A stretch of 64,000 nt of DNA from Siphonodentalium dalli. Lineage: Eukaryota; Mollusca; Scaphopoda; Gadilida; Siphonodentaliidae. Shown one piece after another: positions 31,024 to 42,383 of the stretch (the first letter of the stretch is position 1; every line of letters starts with the position of its first letter). Position numbers and translations under genes: made by a program. The stretch is from contig CP136065.1 of NCBI GenBank assembly GCA_032622095.1, forward strand, positions 242,649,530-242,713,529, written 5' to 3'. The notes beneath the pieces are model-generated. The model saw only the letters and a program-made list of their open reading frames with translations. It searched no databases and was not told the origin of the DNA.

Positions 31024-33257
31024 TAATATATATTTTTGCTTATATAAGGACTTGAGACCTCTAATCTAAGGCAAATTAAAGCTCCATAGTATTGCAACAT
31101 ATATGTTCACTCTCCTACCAAAATAGTGTTATAGAACAGTCTCAGTGTGTCTATAATTATGAAAAAAAACCATTAGAAAATTTTGCAAGCACCGGAAATA
31201 CATGCTTTTTCCTGGCTCCCGACGACCCACCAACCCCGGTATTGTGTACGGATTTTTTTTGTTTAACTCCCTGGATATAGAGCTGTTAATAACCAGCGGT
31301 GATATAGCGTATTTTACATATCTATATATATTTCCAATATGAGCTTATTTCAGTCCCTAGAAATAAATTTAATATGAATTTATTTCCCCGAAAACAGGCT
31401 GGTTAGGTAGGTCTTTTGTGTGAATCTGGGGGATATATTTATAAACCACGTTACTAAGCTATACTAAAACCGCTGTACACAATTAGTCCAGGCACATTGG
31501 ACGTGAAAGTGGAAAAGTAAGGACATAAATCGGGGAAAGCTGACTTGTTTAATATTATTTAGGCCATAACATCGCGGACGCATCACAAAAAGTCCCCAAC
31601 AATCCGAGTTGAGCTTTCTGAATTACACCATTTTTTTCATATAAAAGAACAAACGTTTATATTTTTCACAATAATTGAAATAATTGGATGCTGTAATAAG
31701 TTGTTCAGCCGAAACATATACAAAGGGTACACAGTATTGTTCAATTCTCAATTTGCGAACCAAAGACACCCATTCAAATGGAAACTTCGAATGAACTTCG
31801 CAGATATGGATATGAAATGACACACTGAGCCAAAACAATAAGATTTTTAAGGCAAACTGTTGTATTCGATGTCGGATTGCTCAGTCTTCTCAAAACACAT
31901 ACTATAAGAACTACACATACATCACACCTTCGCTATAATAGGCAGAATTAGCGAGTACGCATATTATCGTAAGTGGTCGAAACTTATACAAACATAATCC
32001 TACCCCCAAAACTGGTTCTCAACGACCTGGTCACATTTTTCTTTTCTATTTTGTCTAATCTAGTCATATGAATTACGCAGTTATGCCAGTTCATGTGAAT
32101 ATGAATAGGAGAGCGAATGTAGTGACACAATCGCTGCCATGAAACTGCTGTCAAAATTGCCGTAACTCCAAGCCATGACACGACGAAAGTATGGAAAATA
32201 CGTATTAGCATTATACAAGTATTTTGTTAAACGTATCGTTAAAGGTACACATATTAAAACTGAGCATCTGGAGGATTTATCGGTTACTGCAACGCAAGTG
32301 AAACCCGATGATATACGTCGTTAAAGTTTCGGCTTTCTGTTCACACTCGGGCCCAAAAAAACTATAATTTCGGACATACAACACATGAAGTGATGTTTTG
32401 CAACACATTTTGTTGTAGCTTTGTTCGTCATGGTGATTAATTATTGAATGTAACGCAGAAACTGAAATGGACAGCCTTGCTGTATAAATATTAGTTACAT
32501 TTCCGGAATTTTCAGAACGGCCAGAGATAATAAACAATACACGTATGTTGCAATGCTTATGGTTGCGTGCATGTTCAGCACATATGTGTTACACACGGTA
32601 AGGCGATTTCCGAAAACATAATAACTTTCGCGTATATGTGGCCTTGGCCGAATATAACCAGATATTATTAGTTCAGATTTTTTTTGAAGAAAGTATATGG
32701 TACTCCTTTGTTTTTTAAATAAATTGCGTTCATACTGTTTACCACTATGCATTCTTTTGATAATATGGAATTATTCGTTTGCAGTTACTTGATCAGAGGC
32801 AACTATGACACATATGTTAAGACACGGACACTAGAATCTACACATTGCATCCGTTATCGTATGACTATGTCTCTTACTACGCTATAGCAGTGCACTTTGA
32901 AAGGTTTCATTGTGTATATATCAACATAAACAGTGACCGGTTACATTCGTGAGACTGATATGAGCACATATATTGTTGCTTCTAGAAAAGGTCACAGAAT
33001 CAATTAAAAATTAAATTTCAGCTAACAGTTTATATTACACATATATCACACGATTCAAGATACATATTGCAGAAATATTGCGTTACTGTTCCGTTTCTTT
33101 ACGCACAAAAGTCCAGATTTAACTGTTGTATGAGACCTTGCTTAGGCTTACTCACTCGTGAGATACATTAGAGAGATCTCAAAAAGCTCATCTCGGATTC
33201 TAGCAGACTTTTGCCATGTTCTTCATACAAACATTTTTCCCAAGTGAAAGCTAGGGG
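31024..33257. other. Interval without recognisable gene
   Basis: About 2.2 kb with only short frames (up to 86 codons, both strands), none with a domain I recognise. It is among the least repetitive DNA in the window. If a host intron or intergenic region is present, this is a candidate. Confidence 0.4.
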
Positions 33258-33689
33258 CCGGATACGTCATCTCATGTTTAAACCAGGTCTACTTAAACCT
33301 CTAGGTTTAAACCGCCGCGAGTCAGCAAAATCCGTGGTTTAAACCCGAGACCGCAGGTCTAAGTGACGCATTCGTCATCTCTGGTCTATACCTGGTCCAG
33401 CCAGAACAGTGGTTTAGCAGTAGTGTCTCTGTATCGTCGACACATTTAATCGTACTTTCCTAAACTCGTTTTATTGATTGCGAAAATCACTAATTAAGAC
33501 AGCGAGCCTATTTCGATTGGAATTGTATAAGCGAGAAGCACTCACACTTATAAAGCGTGTGGGGACAAGTTTTTGTCAATTTCGATATCTTTTTACGTTT
33601 TATAAGATTAAACCGGCAACTAAACCATCTAATTTGGCGGTCCACCTAAACCAGCTTTATCGAGGCTAAACTTGAGATGACGAATCCGA
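33258..33689. mobile_element. MITE-like element with ~23-bp terminal inverted repeats
   Basis: The left end CCGGATACGTCATCTCATGT matches the reverse complement of the right end (CGGATTCGTCATCTCAAGTT) with few mismatches. Several GTTTAAACC words lie inside. A piece with the same right end occurs at 43,869-43,920 (GTTTAAACC ... GAGATGACGAATCCGG). I could not define a target duplication. Confidence 0.6.
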
Positions 33690-34503
33690 CTTTTCTTCAT
33701 CGCGATTTAGAATTGTCAAACAATCAGTCAAAAGGTAGAGCTGTAAATAATCTCGAATGAGGGCGTGTCTATGTGGCGAATGCCGACTGGTGTTAGCAAG
33801 TCACAGTTGATTCATTCGCATTCAAGCTTTGCTCAGATATGGACATGTTCCTTCAATATGATTTTTACAACTATCTTGTGTTTTTTGTTTTTGTTTTGGC
33901 TTGTGGAATAACAAATACTGGTGTTTTCTACGAATTCATTTGAAGATTTCAACGTTTTAGTTTTGACAACAAAACGATGCTAATGCATTAACAGATATGC
34001 TATGCTATGCACACATTTCCTAAACTTATATTGCTATATGAATCAAATTTGATAACTTGTTTTTTGTTTTGATGTAGATCATGCCACAAAGCTCTACTCT
34101 GACTACGCCCATAAATTCCCAAAATATTCCACCAGTTCAAAACCTGGGAACTTTTTGATTTTCTTTATGACAGGGAAATTTATGGCATTGGAAAAACAAC
34201 TCATTTAATATATTTCTTTATTAAAAGCTGCCCCTCTGCAAGGTTGCCTACTTCCAACAGTTCAGATGCCGCTTCCTGTGTGCATTCGTAAGCAAATTGC
34301 CTTTACTTTACTGACCCCTTTACTGACTCGATTATGGAGCCTTTATTCAGCGTAAGAGGGATCTGCAATGGGAGTCTGCGACGCCTTTGCGCCCATTTTG
34401 ATCATTTGAAGATTTTTATTTTAAACAAAATTTAATTAAATTTAATGCAAACAAATATTAATTTCAATTTTAAATTTGTTTTCTTGTTAGATTCAACTAC
34501 TTA
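33690..34503. other. Interval upstream of the LTR element
   Basis: No gene seen. The last four bases (34,500-34,503, CTTA) are the left target-site duplication of the LTR retrotransposon. Confidence 0.45.
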
Positions 34504-35519
34504 TGTACCAAGACAACCACAGGGACGTAACATTCAACCCCAGGAAAGCAGACAATCTTTAGTTCATGGGGGCTGCACGATTCACCATACTTATCGGCAC
34601 CCCTGTTGACTATATCAAGATACGATGTACGACACACAAACATCAGCTTAGACCACCCGAAGTAGAAAGCTAACGCAGCATGAAGATTTAGAAGTACACA
34701 GCACAATTTACGGATAAGCGCGAGTCGCTATCACCGAGAAGACCATCATTGGAGTCTAATGCAGCACGCTATACGACAAGAGAAACATAGAGAAGACACT
34801 GAAGAAGACCGTTCGCCTGATCACCCGATGTACGCCTATACGTGATGTGCCGTGAAATACACCCTGGGCTAACATAATCCCCTCTGTGTATATAGGTTAC
34901 AAACACCTAATTATTTGCCATAGGCGACAGTGTTAACTAAAAGTCCCGCCGGTCATGGGTTAAGCCCATTTGAACTTCAAGTGGACAATTTTCCCTTAGA
35001 ACGTCATCCGCTGCATCAGTATGTGACAACAAACGATTTTTTCCCTACACAAATTCAAGAAGAGTAACTCTATATAATTAGTTGCATGTAACCTATAGTA
35101 ACAAGCAAATTGACATTCAACACACAGTTCCCAGCAAGCTACCAGAAGTTACCAACAACTGACTAGTCCCATGGCGCTGAGGAGACAGCTAGGATCTCCA
35201 GCCGGAAACATGGATAGGAATACAAGGTAAACATTACAATCTTGTATTTCTTGTATTTCTAACAACGCTACCCCGATGGACCAACGAAGAAGCGAAGCAG
35301 ACGACAGGCCGATGAACTCATACCGATATCAACCACGCAGATGACGAGAGGACACGCCATATGTAAAAGGACATGAGAAGACCCCATCCGAGCAGACGAC
35401 AGGAAGACGAACACTAGGAGAAACCAGATGCCAACGATTGAATGCCATTGACTTTGTTGTAATTAAATAATCAAATCGTTTCAATTGTCTAAGAGTTATA
35501 TGTACCCCGTATTGGCACA
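34504..35519 (+). repeat. 5' LTR (1,016 bp, carrying a MITE)
   Basis: Begins TGTACCAAGACAACC and ends GTATTGGCACA. It matches the 777-bp 3' LTR apart from a ~199-bp MITE inserted at 34,895-35,093 and small indels. The 69-codon reverse frame at its start recurs antisense in the 3' LTR and is best explained by LTR conservation. Confidence 0.9.
34895..35093. mobile_element. 199-bp MITE nested in the 5' LTR
   Basis: Absent from the 3' LTR and the solo LTR, so its limits are defined by comparison. Terminal inverted repeats GGTTACAAACACCTAATTA and (reverse complement of the right end) GGTTACATGCAACTAATTA agree at 16 of 19 positions. TATA flanks both sides (34,891-34,894 and 35,094-35,097) as the target duplication; a shorter TA duplication cannot be excluded. 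It splits the LTR's GTATATAG motif. Confidence 0.85.
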
Positions 35520-35529
35520 TAACGTAAAC

Positions 35530-35547
35530 TGGTGCCTGACGATCTGA
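35530..35547 (+). promoter_or_regulatory. Candidate primer-binding site
   Basis: TGGTGCCTGACGATCTGA starts 10 nt after the 5' LTR. PBSs begin TGG, the complement of the tRNA CCA end. The matching tRNA was not identified. Confidence 0.35.
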
Positions 35548-35644
35548 ACGCTAATCAGACACAACGTGGAACCGGAAGAGGAACAGTGTGAACAGAAACA
35601 ATGTTGGAAAATTCGCAAAACGTGAGTCGAATTGTTTTATCATA

Positions 35645-36665
35645 ATGGCTACCCAATCTACCAATCTGCTGGTGTTCTCACCCCTTTAACAGAGGCTATC
35701 AATTCACAAATCGCTGCCATGGCTATGTTAGGCGTAAACGCAAGTAGTAACATCGTTTGACAGGAATCCGACGAAGTACCACGAGTGGGTCAAGTCAATA
35801 GAAACATGCGCCATATTGACCGGGGCTAACGAAACGAAGAAACCTTATATGGCTTTTCAGAGTAGCACGGGCCCAGTTTCGGATTTCCTGCAAAGATATT
35901 TGGCCGCAAATCATAGCGCCACGTGGCAAGAAACGAAAACCTGATCTAGTCGATTTGCCGAGATAAATGATAGTCAATTCGCCTTTTCGATGCTAAGAAA
36001 AATTAAGCAAAAACACAACGAGAATTTACATGTGCTCGCCGAGCGAATTTTGGAAATAGCGACCATCGCTTACAGGAACACAGCTTGAAAATGAAATTGA
36101 TTAGAGATGCCCCGATGACACTAAAATTGGCGGCGGAAATCACTATGCGAGAAATGGGAATCCGACGTGTATTCAACCTGCGGACGGGGCGGAAAACTAC
36201 AACGAAAACGAACCAGAGCCTATGGATGTCGATCATTTTAGAAATAAATGGCCAAAAACAGCCTGCGAAATATGCGCGCGCGACAACCACACGACCCGCG
36301 AACATCGATCACGCCCACGACAGGTACATGTGGAAGAAGTAATTAAACCCCAAAACGCGATCGAATGTTGGACGTGCCAAGTTGTTTATTTTGCCCGTGA
36401 CTGCCCCTTTAAGACCGAAAACCAAAGGCACATATCTTGCTGGGTTTGCGAAGGTAATCATTTGGCTAGAAATTGCCCCTCTAAATCTAGAGACTCAAAG
36501 CATAGGCAATGGAACACACCGGTAACGCCATCTAGGGGAACTTACCGGAACCAACCCAATCGATCACGTGACCCATCCCATAATGCGCCGCATCACAGCC
36601 GGAAATATCCGACATCAAGCAAACCACCACAGCTAATGACCCCGCCCACATACACACAAAAATAG
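35645..36665 (+). pseudogene. gag: gag (capsid and nucleocapsid), degraded
   Basis: The first ATG (35,645) leads into a stop after 14 codons. The capsid region then continues across frames: 'HEWVKSIETCAILTGANETK' and 'VSDFLQRYLAANHSATWQ' (35,780-35,940), 'FAEINDSQFAFSMLRKIKQK' (35,955-36,015), 'AAEITMREMGIRRVFNLRTG' (36,133-36,190). The nucleocapsid (36,222-36,665) has CEICARDNHTTREH, CWTCQVVYFARDC and CWVCEGNHLARNC, which are CCHC-type knuckles with unusual spacing or a replaced His. Gag would assemble the virus-like particle and bind element RNA. At least three frameshifts and two stops break it. Confidence 0.75.
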
Positions 36666-36893
36666 GGAATCCTCTCATTGAGACCAAATATGAGAGGAAA
36701 TTTAGCATTAATATTGTAGGGAACCCCAGCTCGTGTTTAGTTAGCATAGGTAAAAATAAATATCGTTTATTAGTGGATAGTGGCGCGGAAGTGTCATTGA
36801 TTCACAAACGCGTCTATGACGCATTACAGTTTCGACCAAAACTAACTAGGGAACACATTAACCTTAGCTGGGAAATCACTGGGTGTACTTGGT
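36666..36893 (+). pseudogene. Retropepsin-like protease domain
   Basis: Directly after the gag stop, in another frame, is 'KYRLLVDSGAEVSLIHKRVY' with the retroviral aspartic protease triad DSGA at 36,776-36,787. The frame ends at a TAG near 36,893. The C-terminal protease part, 'MILGRDWLTSRGVRLYY', continues in a different frame in the next ORF, so one frameshift lies at about 36,888. Confidence 0.75.
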
Positions 36894-36896
36894 AGC

Positions 36897-37613
36897 GTGG
36901 AACTGACTTTCAGAATGGCGAAAATAAAATTAACTCATAAATTTAATGTAGTGAATGATATGACCCGGAATATGATCTTGGGGAGGGATTGGTTGACCTC
37001 TCGGGGGGTCAGACTGTATTATGATCTGGGATGCCTCAATGTCAGTGACGTGTACGTCCCCTTGGAAGCAGATGCACATATAGCTTCTCTTCTGAGATTA
37101 GCCAGCAAGGTTAGTTTAAAGCCCCAAACATCGACTTTATGTATGGGAAAATCAAATAATTTAGCTTCCCTTCACAAGTCGACATCAGTAGAGGTTGCCC
37201 AAATCGAGAAAGGTTACCTATCATCAGAACCCGGTCTGGAAATTAGCAGCTCCATGTCTGGAGTAGGAAAGGTGCATACTGTCCCAGTATTACTCATCAA
37301 CAACACTAATAAAACTTTTCACCTACGGCGAGGCAGTGTAGTGGGGAAGGCAGTCGTATGCAAACCCGAGACCAACCTCGAAATCAACTCTTTATCACAA
37401 GGCTCTCAATTCCCAATGGCCAGCAATTACCGCGACAATGGCTATACTCATAGGCGCCCCAACCATAACAGGGTAGACAACTCTAAATCAGCGCCCTCTA
37501 CCGTCGAGAAAAGATTGAATTTCGCTGGAGTCCCATGCCCAGAGCAATATCGAGAGGCACTGATGAAGTTGCTGAAATCCAACTCAGACATTTTTTGCTT
37601 AGAAAGATACTGA
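36897..37613 (+). pseudogene. pol: Protease C-terminus and pol linker
   Basis: A 238-codon frame. It begins with the second half of the protease (SVELTFRMAKIKL, then NMILGRDWL, the usual flap-to-helix region of gypsy proteases). A long linker follows with the 'GVGKVHTVPVLLINNTNKTF' dUTPase-like or connector segment common in invertebrate gypsy Pol, ending before RT at LLKSNSDIFCLERY. The frame is closed by TGA at 37,611-37,613 where a frameshift moves to the RT frame. Confidence 0.65.
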
Positions 37614-38335
37614 GCTGAATCAGACCAGCACAGTTAAAATGCACATTGACACAGGAAGTCATCCCCCGATAAAACTTCGCCCGTATCGCACCCCTTTGAA
37701 TAAACGACTGCTGGTTGACACTGCCATAAATGATATGCTTGAAGCAGACATTATCAGGCCGAGTTCCAGATCTTATTCGGCGCCAATTGTTCTCGCAGAC
37801 AAGCGAGACGGCACAAAACGGGTTTGCGTTGATTTTAGACAATTAAATTCCATAACTAAACCTATGTCAAACCCGCTTCCGGTCATCGACAATATTTTGG
37901 CACTTCTTGGAAAGTCTAATTTCTTTACCGCACTCGATCTTAAGAGTGGATACTGGCAATGCCAGGTCGTCGAAGAAGACAAACAAAAGACGGCCTTCGC
38001 ATGCCACCGATGCCTCCTTGAATTCAACTCTATGCCTTTTGGGCTCAGAAATGCTGGCGGTGTTTTCTCCCAGCTTATGGCCCAAGTATTATGTGGAATG
38101 GGTGATTACGCAATTGCGTACTTGGACGACATTCTGATCTACAGCGAGTCCCTGGAATTACACTTGGAACATATCCAGAAAGTCTTTGACAAATTGCGCC
38201 AACATACATTAAAATTAAAATTAAAAAAGTGCCAGTTTTTGCAACGGGAAACGAAATATTTGGGTTTTATAATCGACGCCGATTGTGTCCGACCTGACCC
38301 TGACACAGTCAAGGTCATCCGGTCTATTACACCCC
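37614..38335 (+). pseudogene. pol: Reverse transcriptase domain
   Basis: Contains the ordered Ty3/gypsy RT blocks: 'MHIDTGSHPPIKLRPYRTPL', 'IIRPSSRSYSAPIVLADKRD', 'RVCVDFRQLNSIT', 'FTALDLKSGYWQ', 'TAFACHRCLLEFNSMPFGL', then the catalytic YLDD at 38,119-38,130 and 'TKYLGFII'. It copies element RNA into DNA in the cytoplasmic particle. The catalytic Asp residues are intact. The domain is joined to gag-protease upstream and RNase H downstream only through frameshifts (about 37,611 and 38,330). Confidence 0.9.
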
Positions 38336-38921
38336 AACTGTGGTCAAGGAGGTCCGTTCCTTCATTGGCATGAGTAACTACTATCGTAGATTCGTCCCCT
38401 CGTTTTCACAGATTGCCGAACCTCTGGTGCAACTTACAAAGAAATATGCTAAATTCAAATGGGACCAAGCTTGCCAAATTTCATTTGAAAAACTAAAAGA
38501 AAATCTGACAGCAGTACCCCTCCTTGCCTATCCAAATACAGCTACTCCCTATACACTGTATGCCGATGCAAGTGACCTTTGCATTGGCGCCTGCCTGACC
38601 CAGTTAGGCGAAGATGACATTGAAGAACCAATATATTATCTCTCACACAAACTAGGGGATACTCAAACCCGATGGCCAACTGTCGAAAAAGAGGCATATA
38701 CAATTCACTTTGCATTGAAAAGGCTGGACCATTACCTCCATGATGCCACCTTTACAATAAAAACAGATCACAAACCATTGAAATATCTCTTGGAATCCCC
38801 CATGCAGAACAAGAAAATCCAACAATGGACTTTGGGTATAGCTGGATATAACTGTAACATTGAATACATAGCTGGCCCGGATAATCACTGTGCAGACATG
38901 CCCAGTCGAACACCCAATTAA
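38336..38921 (+). pseudogene. pol: RNase H domain
   Basis: 'VRSFIGMSNYYRRFVPSFSQ' links RT to RNase H. The RNase H domain shows LYADASDLCIGACLTQ (first catalytic Asp), 'WPTVEKEAYTIHFALKRLDH' (Glu), 'IKTDHKPLKYLLESP' (Asp) and 'IEYIAGPDNHCADMPSR' (last Asp). It degrades the RNA strand of the hybrid. The frame ends TAA at 38,919-38,921, and a frameshift there leads into integrase. Confidence 0.85.
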
Positions 38922-39903
38922 TGCATTTACAGAACAGGATACGGCAGAAGTGGAAGTGGATACAAATGACAATAACCTTACAATCGCTGAGACCCAGGCA
39001 GAAATAGCCGCCTTAAATTCATCTAAATTTCACCCCAAAGATTTTGCAAGCTGCGAGGTAACTCAAAAGGATCTGCCGAGTAAAAATTTAATTGGTAAGC
39101 CCTACCAGCCTACCGACCTACTGTTCAACAAGCCCGACTTCAATATGCTTGAGGAACAAAAGAAAGACCTGGAAATTGCGTCAGTTCTGGGCGCCCTCGA
39201 CAAAGGCGAGGACCCCCGGAATGACAAACACTTGATGATTGATGGGGTATTATATTACCTCTCAAGTGCGGATGCAGAACCGACCCCACGCCTTTGTGTA
39301 CCCGCACATCTTCAAACCAACTTAATCCAACAATACCATGATACCAATGGCCATGTGGGAATAGACAAAACGCATAATGCAATTAGGTCAAAGAACTTTC
39401 GGCCCAGACTCTACAAGGAACTCAACTGCTATGTTGGCATATGTGTGACTTGCCAAGTCAGGTCTCTGCAGAAACAATCCCCCAAAATGCAAATAACGGA
39501 TACGCCCCCTTACCCTTTTGCTAAAATTGGTTTGGACTTATCAGGCCCCTACCCCACGTCGTTATCGGGTAATCGTTATATTATCAGCTTCGTAGAATTC
39601 CCGGTCAAGGGCAAATCGGCAGATAACATCGTTCATCTCTTGATCGAGGAAATCTTCCCGCGACATGGATGCCCCCTGGAAATAATCACTGACAATGGCA
39701 GTGAGAACATCAATTATAAAGTCCGGCACACTTTGAAGGCTCTGAACATTCACCACGTGACCACGTCCTATTATCACCACCAGAGTAACGCCAAAGTTGA
39801 GATTCCACAGCAGTTTGAAAGACGTAATATCAAAGAAAATAGTGGACCAGCTAAATACATGGGACGTCCATTAAAATCAAGCACTAGCCGCGATCCGATT
39901 TAA
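38922..39903 (+). pseudogene. pol: Integrase (zinc-binding and catalytic core), with internal deletion
   Basis: HHCC zinc-binding module: H and H in 'QYHDTNGHVGIDKTHNAIRS', C and C in 'CYVGICVTCQVRS'. The catalytic core has Asp in 'KIGLDLSGPYP', Asp in 'LEIITDNGSEN' and Glu in 'NAKVEIPQQFE'. Between 'NRYIISFV' and 'EFPVKGKS' about eight residues usually present in the family seem lost. The C-terminal core decays into 'KSSTSRDPI' and a stop at 39,903. Integrase would join the element's cDNA to the chromosome. Confidence 0.85.
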
Positions 39904-40640
39904 CAAAAATGAAAGTTAAAAATCTCCCCTTTTTTCTTGTTATACAACCGCCGTGTTTCCAATAGACAATCTCTTAAAACCTAGGCGTAAATACGCTGGG
40001 GAAGATTACCATCAAATAGCTTTGCAACAACAGCATAAATCGTTTATGATGGTACACAAACACATGAAACAGGCGAAACGCCAACAAGCAGCGAGATTCG
40101 ATAAAAAGGCCACAGATACCAAATTCGAGATTGGGGAGGCTGTGTATGTTAAGAATCACTTACGGAAAAGCAAATTGGAAAGTAAATGGAAACCCTACTT
40201 CCGCATAACTAAATAAATGACGCCCGTTACTTTCGAGTTAAGGAATCAATTAACTGGGAAGGTCACACAATCCCATGCTGAACATATGCGCAAGGCCAAC
40301 CTCGAATTGGAAATCCCCAAAACTGACAACAACAAGCGTGCTCAAATGTATGTTGTACCCCCAGAAGATGAAAATAGCGACGTTCCTGCCCCCAATCCTG
40401 TGGGTGGGTCTTCTGGCGATGAGACAGAACCATTGCCAGATGAGGTAATCGCTCGGTTTCGGAGACAATGTTAGGACTCCGATGACTCGCGCTCAGAGTC
40501 ATTACAAAACCATGACTCGTCCACGAACGAGGAAGCAAGGCCGAATGCCAAAGCACAACGTGCTTCCGCGGCCCGTCGACAAAAGGATGAATTCATGGAA
40601 GTGGTCTCCATTGAATCAACCGGCACCACGCAAGTGTAAG
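39904..40640 (+). pseudogene. pol: Integrase C-terminal region and Pol tail
   Basis: After a frameshift and stop, one frame continues: 'VFPIDNLLKPRRKYAGEDYH', 'HMKQAKRQQAARFDKKATDT', 'FEIGEAVYVKNH', then TAA (40,214-40,216), 'MTPVTFELRNQLTGKVTQSH', an acidic Pro-rich stretch, TAG (40,472-40,474), and about 54 further in-frame codons ending near 40,640. The K-rich coil and 'GEAVYV' strand are the typical gypsy integrase C-terminus. The frame survives past two stops, which implies those are recent mutations. Confidence 0.75.
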
Positions 40641-41111
40641 CAGCCCTCGGGTGGAACAGACAGCAACTTAATAGGTAAACCGTCATTTCAAGCCCTGTTA
40701 TCAGCGATAATAATTGAATGCTCGAAACAGTGACCTGGGGTTTATCACAGAATGAATCGATGGGACCATATTCTTAACTGTCTTATCAGCAAGTCTAACG
40801 TGGCTCCGTAAACTCGCCAGAATGTGGCGTCTGAAAATAATTAGCCCATTGCCCCAACCAAGTCGAAATAGGTAGTCGTGCCCCTATCGGTTATAGGCCC
40901 CACATCCCCAAGGAACCGGAACTTGCACGTAGTAAATTACCAAATAAACCTTTGAACCTTACAATCGCGCGCCGAGAAATAACGAGCACCACGCCAACGC
41001 GCATATCGCCACCCTTAATGTAACTACGTTTAAGCGCATCCCGCACAAATTAAATGGGAGCGAACAGATTCACATGCTTACTTAGTGGATGAAAAAGTAT
41101 TACCCCAATGA

Positions 41112-41399
41112 ATGGAAGAGATAGTCATGGTGGTATTTTGCCCTAGTAACAACTGCAGTAGTAATTTTCATTATCTTGACTCACCGAATTTGGTGGAAAA
41201 TTTTAAACGACACTTGCCAAGGTTAGCCATTATGCATAATACGCAGTTAGACCAGCAACCTGAGGATATCCCGAATGTCGTGTTCAAAGGACCCATCGAC
41301 GAAGCAATGGAGACGGATGCACCAAAGCCGTCTGCGCTATTTCGTGACAACACTCAGGAACGACTACATATATATCCAATTATATCCGTCAGAGGCTAA
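41112..41399 (+). CDS. Accessory ORF of the LTR element, possible single zinc finger
   Basis: A 95-codon frame between pol and the 3' LTR. Its first third has C and C in FCPSNNCSSNF and H and H in 'FKRHLPRLAIMH', loosely like a C2H2 finger with a long loop. The rest is acidic and Pro-containing ('EDIPNVVFKGPIDEAMETDA'). I do not recognise a family. Its position is that of env or accessory genes in retroelements, but there is no signal peptide or transmembrane segment. It could also be a remnant in the wrong frame, since every other gene of this copy is broken. Confidence 0.35.
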   Translation: MEEIVMVVFCPSNNCSSNFHYLDSPNLVENFKRHLPRLAIMHNTQLDQQPEDIPNVVFKGPIDEAMETDAPKPSALFRDNTQERLHIYPIISVRG

Positions 41400-41858
41400 C
41401 CACATCTGTGGCGGATTTGGATTAGTATCTATTATGTATCATATATTAATGTAGTTCGCATTTCCTTCGTTAATTAATTGTTGCACTGATATTACAATCA
41501 TTCGCATGTGTATGGACGTTTATGCATTTCTCATATTTCAAATATTAATTGTCGCATCACGATGATGTCCATTGTATGATAGTTAAATAATTATCGGAAT
41601 TATTATAGCAAGTGTTGAATAGGGATTAGAAATCCTTACATGTAGTCATACGTTTTTGTGATGGAAATCAGTTACCCCGATTACTGTTCGTCGAACAATC
41701 TATCTGTAAAATTAAGTGGTAAATTACCTTTTCGCATTCGGCCGATCTGGCGGCCCTCAAGCGATACTGATAGATTGGAAAAGTAACCATTGTGTACTGA
41801 CTGTGTCGTTTATTCTCAAACCTCACACAATTATTCGTTTGAGTCTTACAGGCTTACC

Positions 41859-42362
41859 ATGTCGGCGGAACATGGGTCGACCACTTGTCACAACCTACCC
41901 CCATACTCGGACAGTGAGGACGAAAATACCTCAACCTCCGACGATGACAATATGACATCCCATTCAGATGTACGACCATCCACCAGCAGGCGGCCACATG
42001 AAAGCAACCTGCAGTCACCCACATCCTACAGCCAGACATGGAGACAGCCTTACAACGAGCATAGACAATATCACACGATGCAGTCACCTCCCCCGCCTTA
42101 CAGCCCACACAGAGAAACTGAAGATGCACTCATCGACATCGACCCAGATTGGTACTACTACCCGGACGAACCCCGACAGTCAATCCAGACTCGCCAGCGA
42201 ACCTACACTAGAGCACGACAGCAGCTGTACCAACGACGCCAACGGACATCCGAACAGGAGCGACCTCTCTTTCATCGATGCCGCTGTTGCGAACTACTTC
42301 GGCAATTCATCAACCTACAACGCAGCGACGGATTGGACTTGCGATTTCAAGCACAACTTTAA
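41859..42362 (+). CDS. Accessory ORF of the LTR element with two PPxY-type motifs
   Basis: From ATG 41,859 the frame gives about 167 residues: an acidic Ser/Asp-rich N-terminus (LPPYSDSEDENTSTSDDDN), a Ser/Arg/Gln-rich middle, SPPPPYSPH, 'DPDWYYYPDE', and an Arg/Gln-rich C-terminus with CRCC. Two (P/L)PPY motifs are docking sites for WW domains of NEDD4-family ubiquitin ligases, as used in retroviral budding; that this ORF uses them so is inference. It lacks a signal peptide and membrane segment, so it is not a typical Env. An overlapping frame (41,968-42,375) ends with a more protein-like C-terminus, so a frameshift near 42,250 is likely. Confidence 0.45.
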   Translation: MSAEHGSTTCHNLPPYSDSEDENTSTSDDDNMTSHSDVRPSTSRRPHESNLQSPTSYSQTWRQPYNEHRQYHTMQSPPPPYSPHRETEDALIDIDPDWYYYPDEPRQSIQTRQRTYTRARQQLYQRRQRTSEQERPLFHRCRCCELLRQFINLQRSDGLDLRFQAQL

Positions 42363-42365
42363 ATC

Positions 42366-42380
42366 GAAAAGGTGAAGGAG
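42366..42380 (+). promoter_or_regulatory. Polypurine tract
   Basis: GAAAAGGTGAAGGAG (one T among purines) lies 3 nt before the 3' LTR. This is the expected position for the plus-strand primer. Confidence 0.7.
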
Positions 42381-42383
42381 TAA

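Noticed and set aside
34497-34706. Antisense gene in the LTR, also at 42,310-42,585
   Set aside because: Its presence in both LTRs follows from LTR identity; no domain seen.
41859-42362. Envelope gene of the LTR element
   Set aside because: No signal peptide, transmembrane segment, cleavage site or glycosylation pattern; composition is acidic and Gln/Arg-rich.
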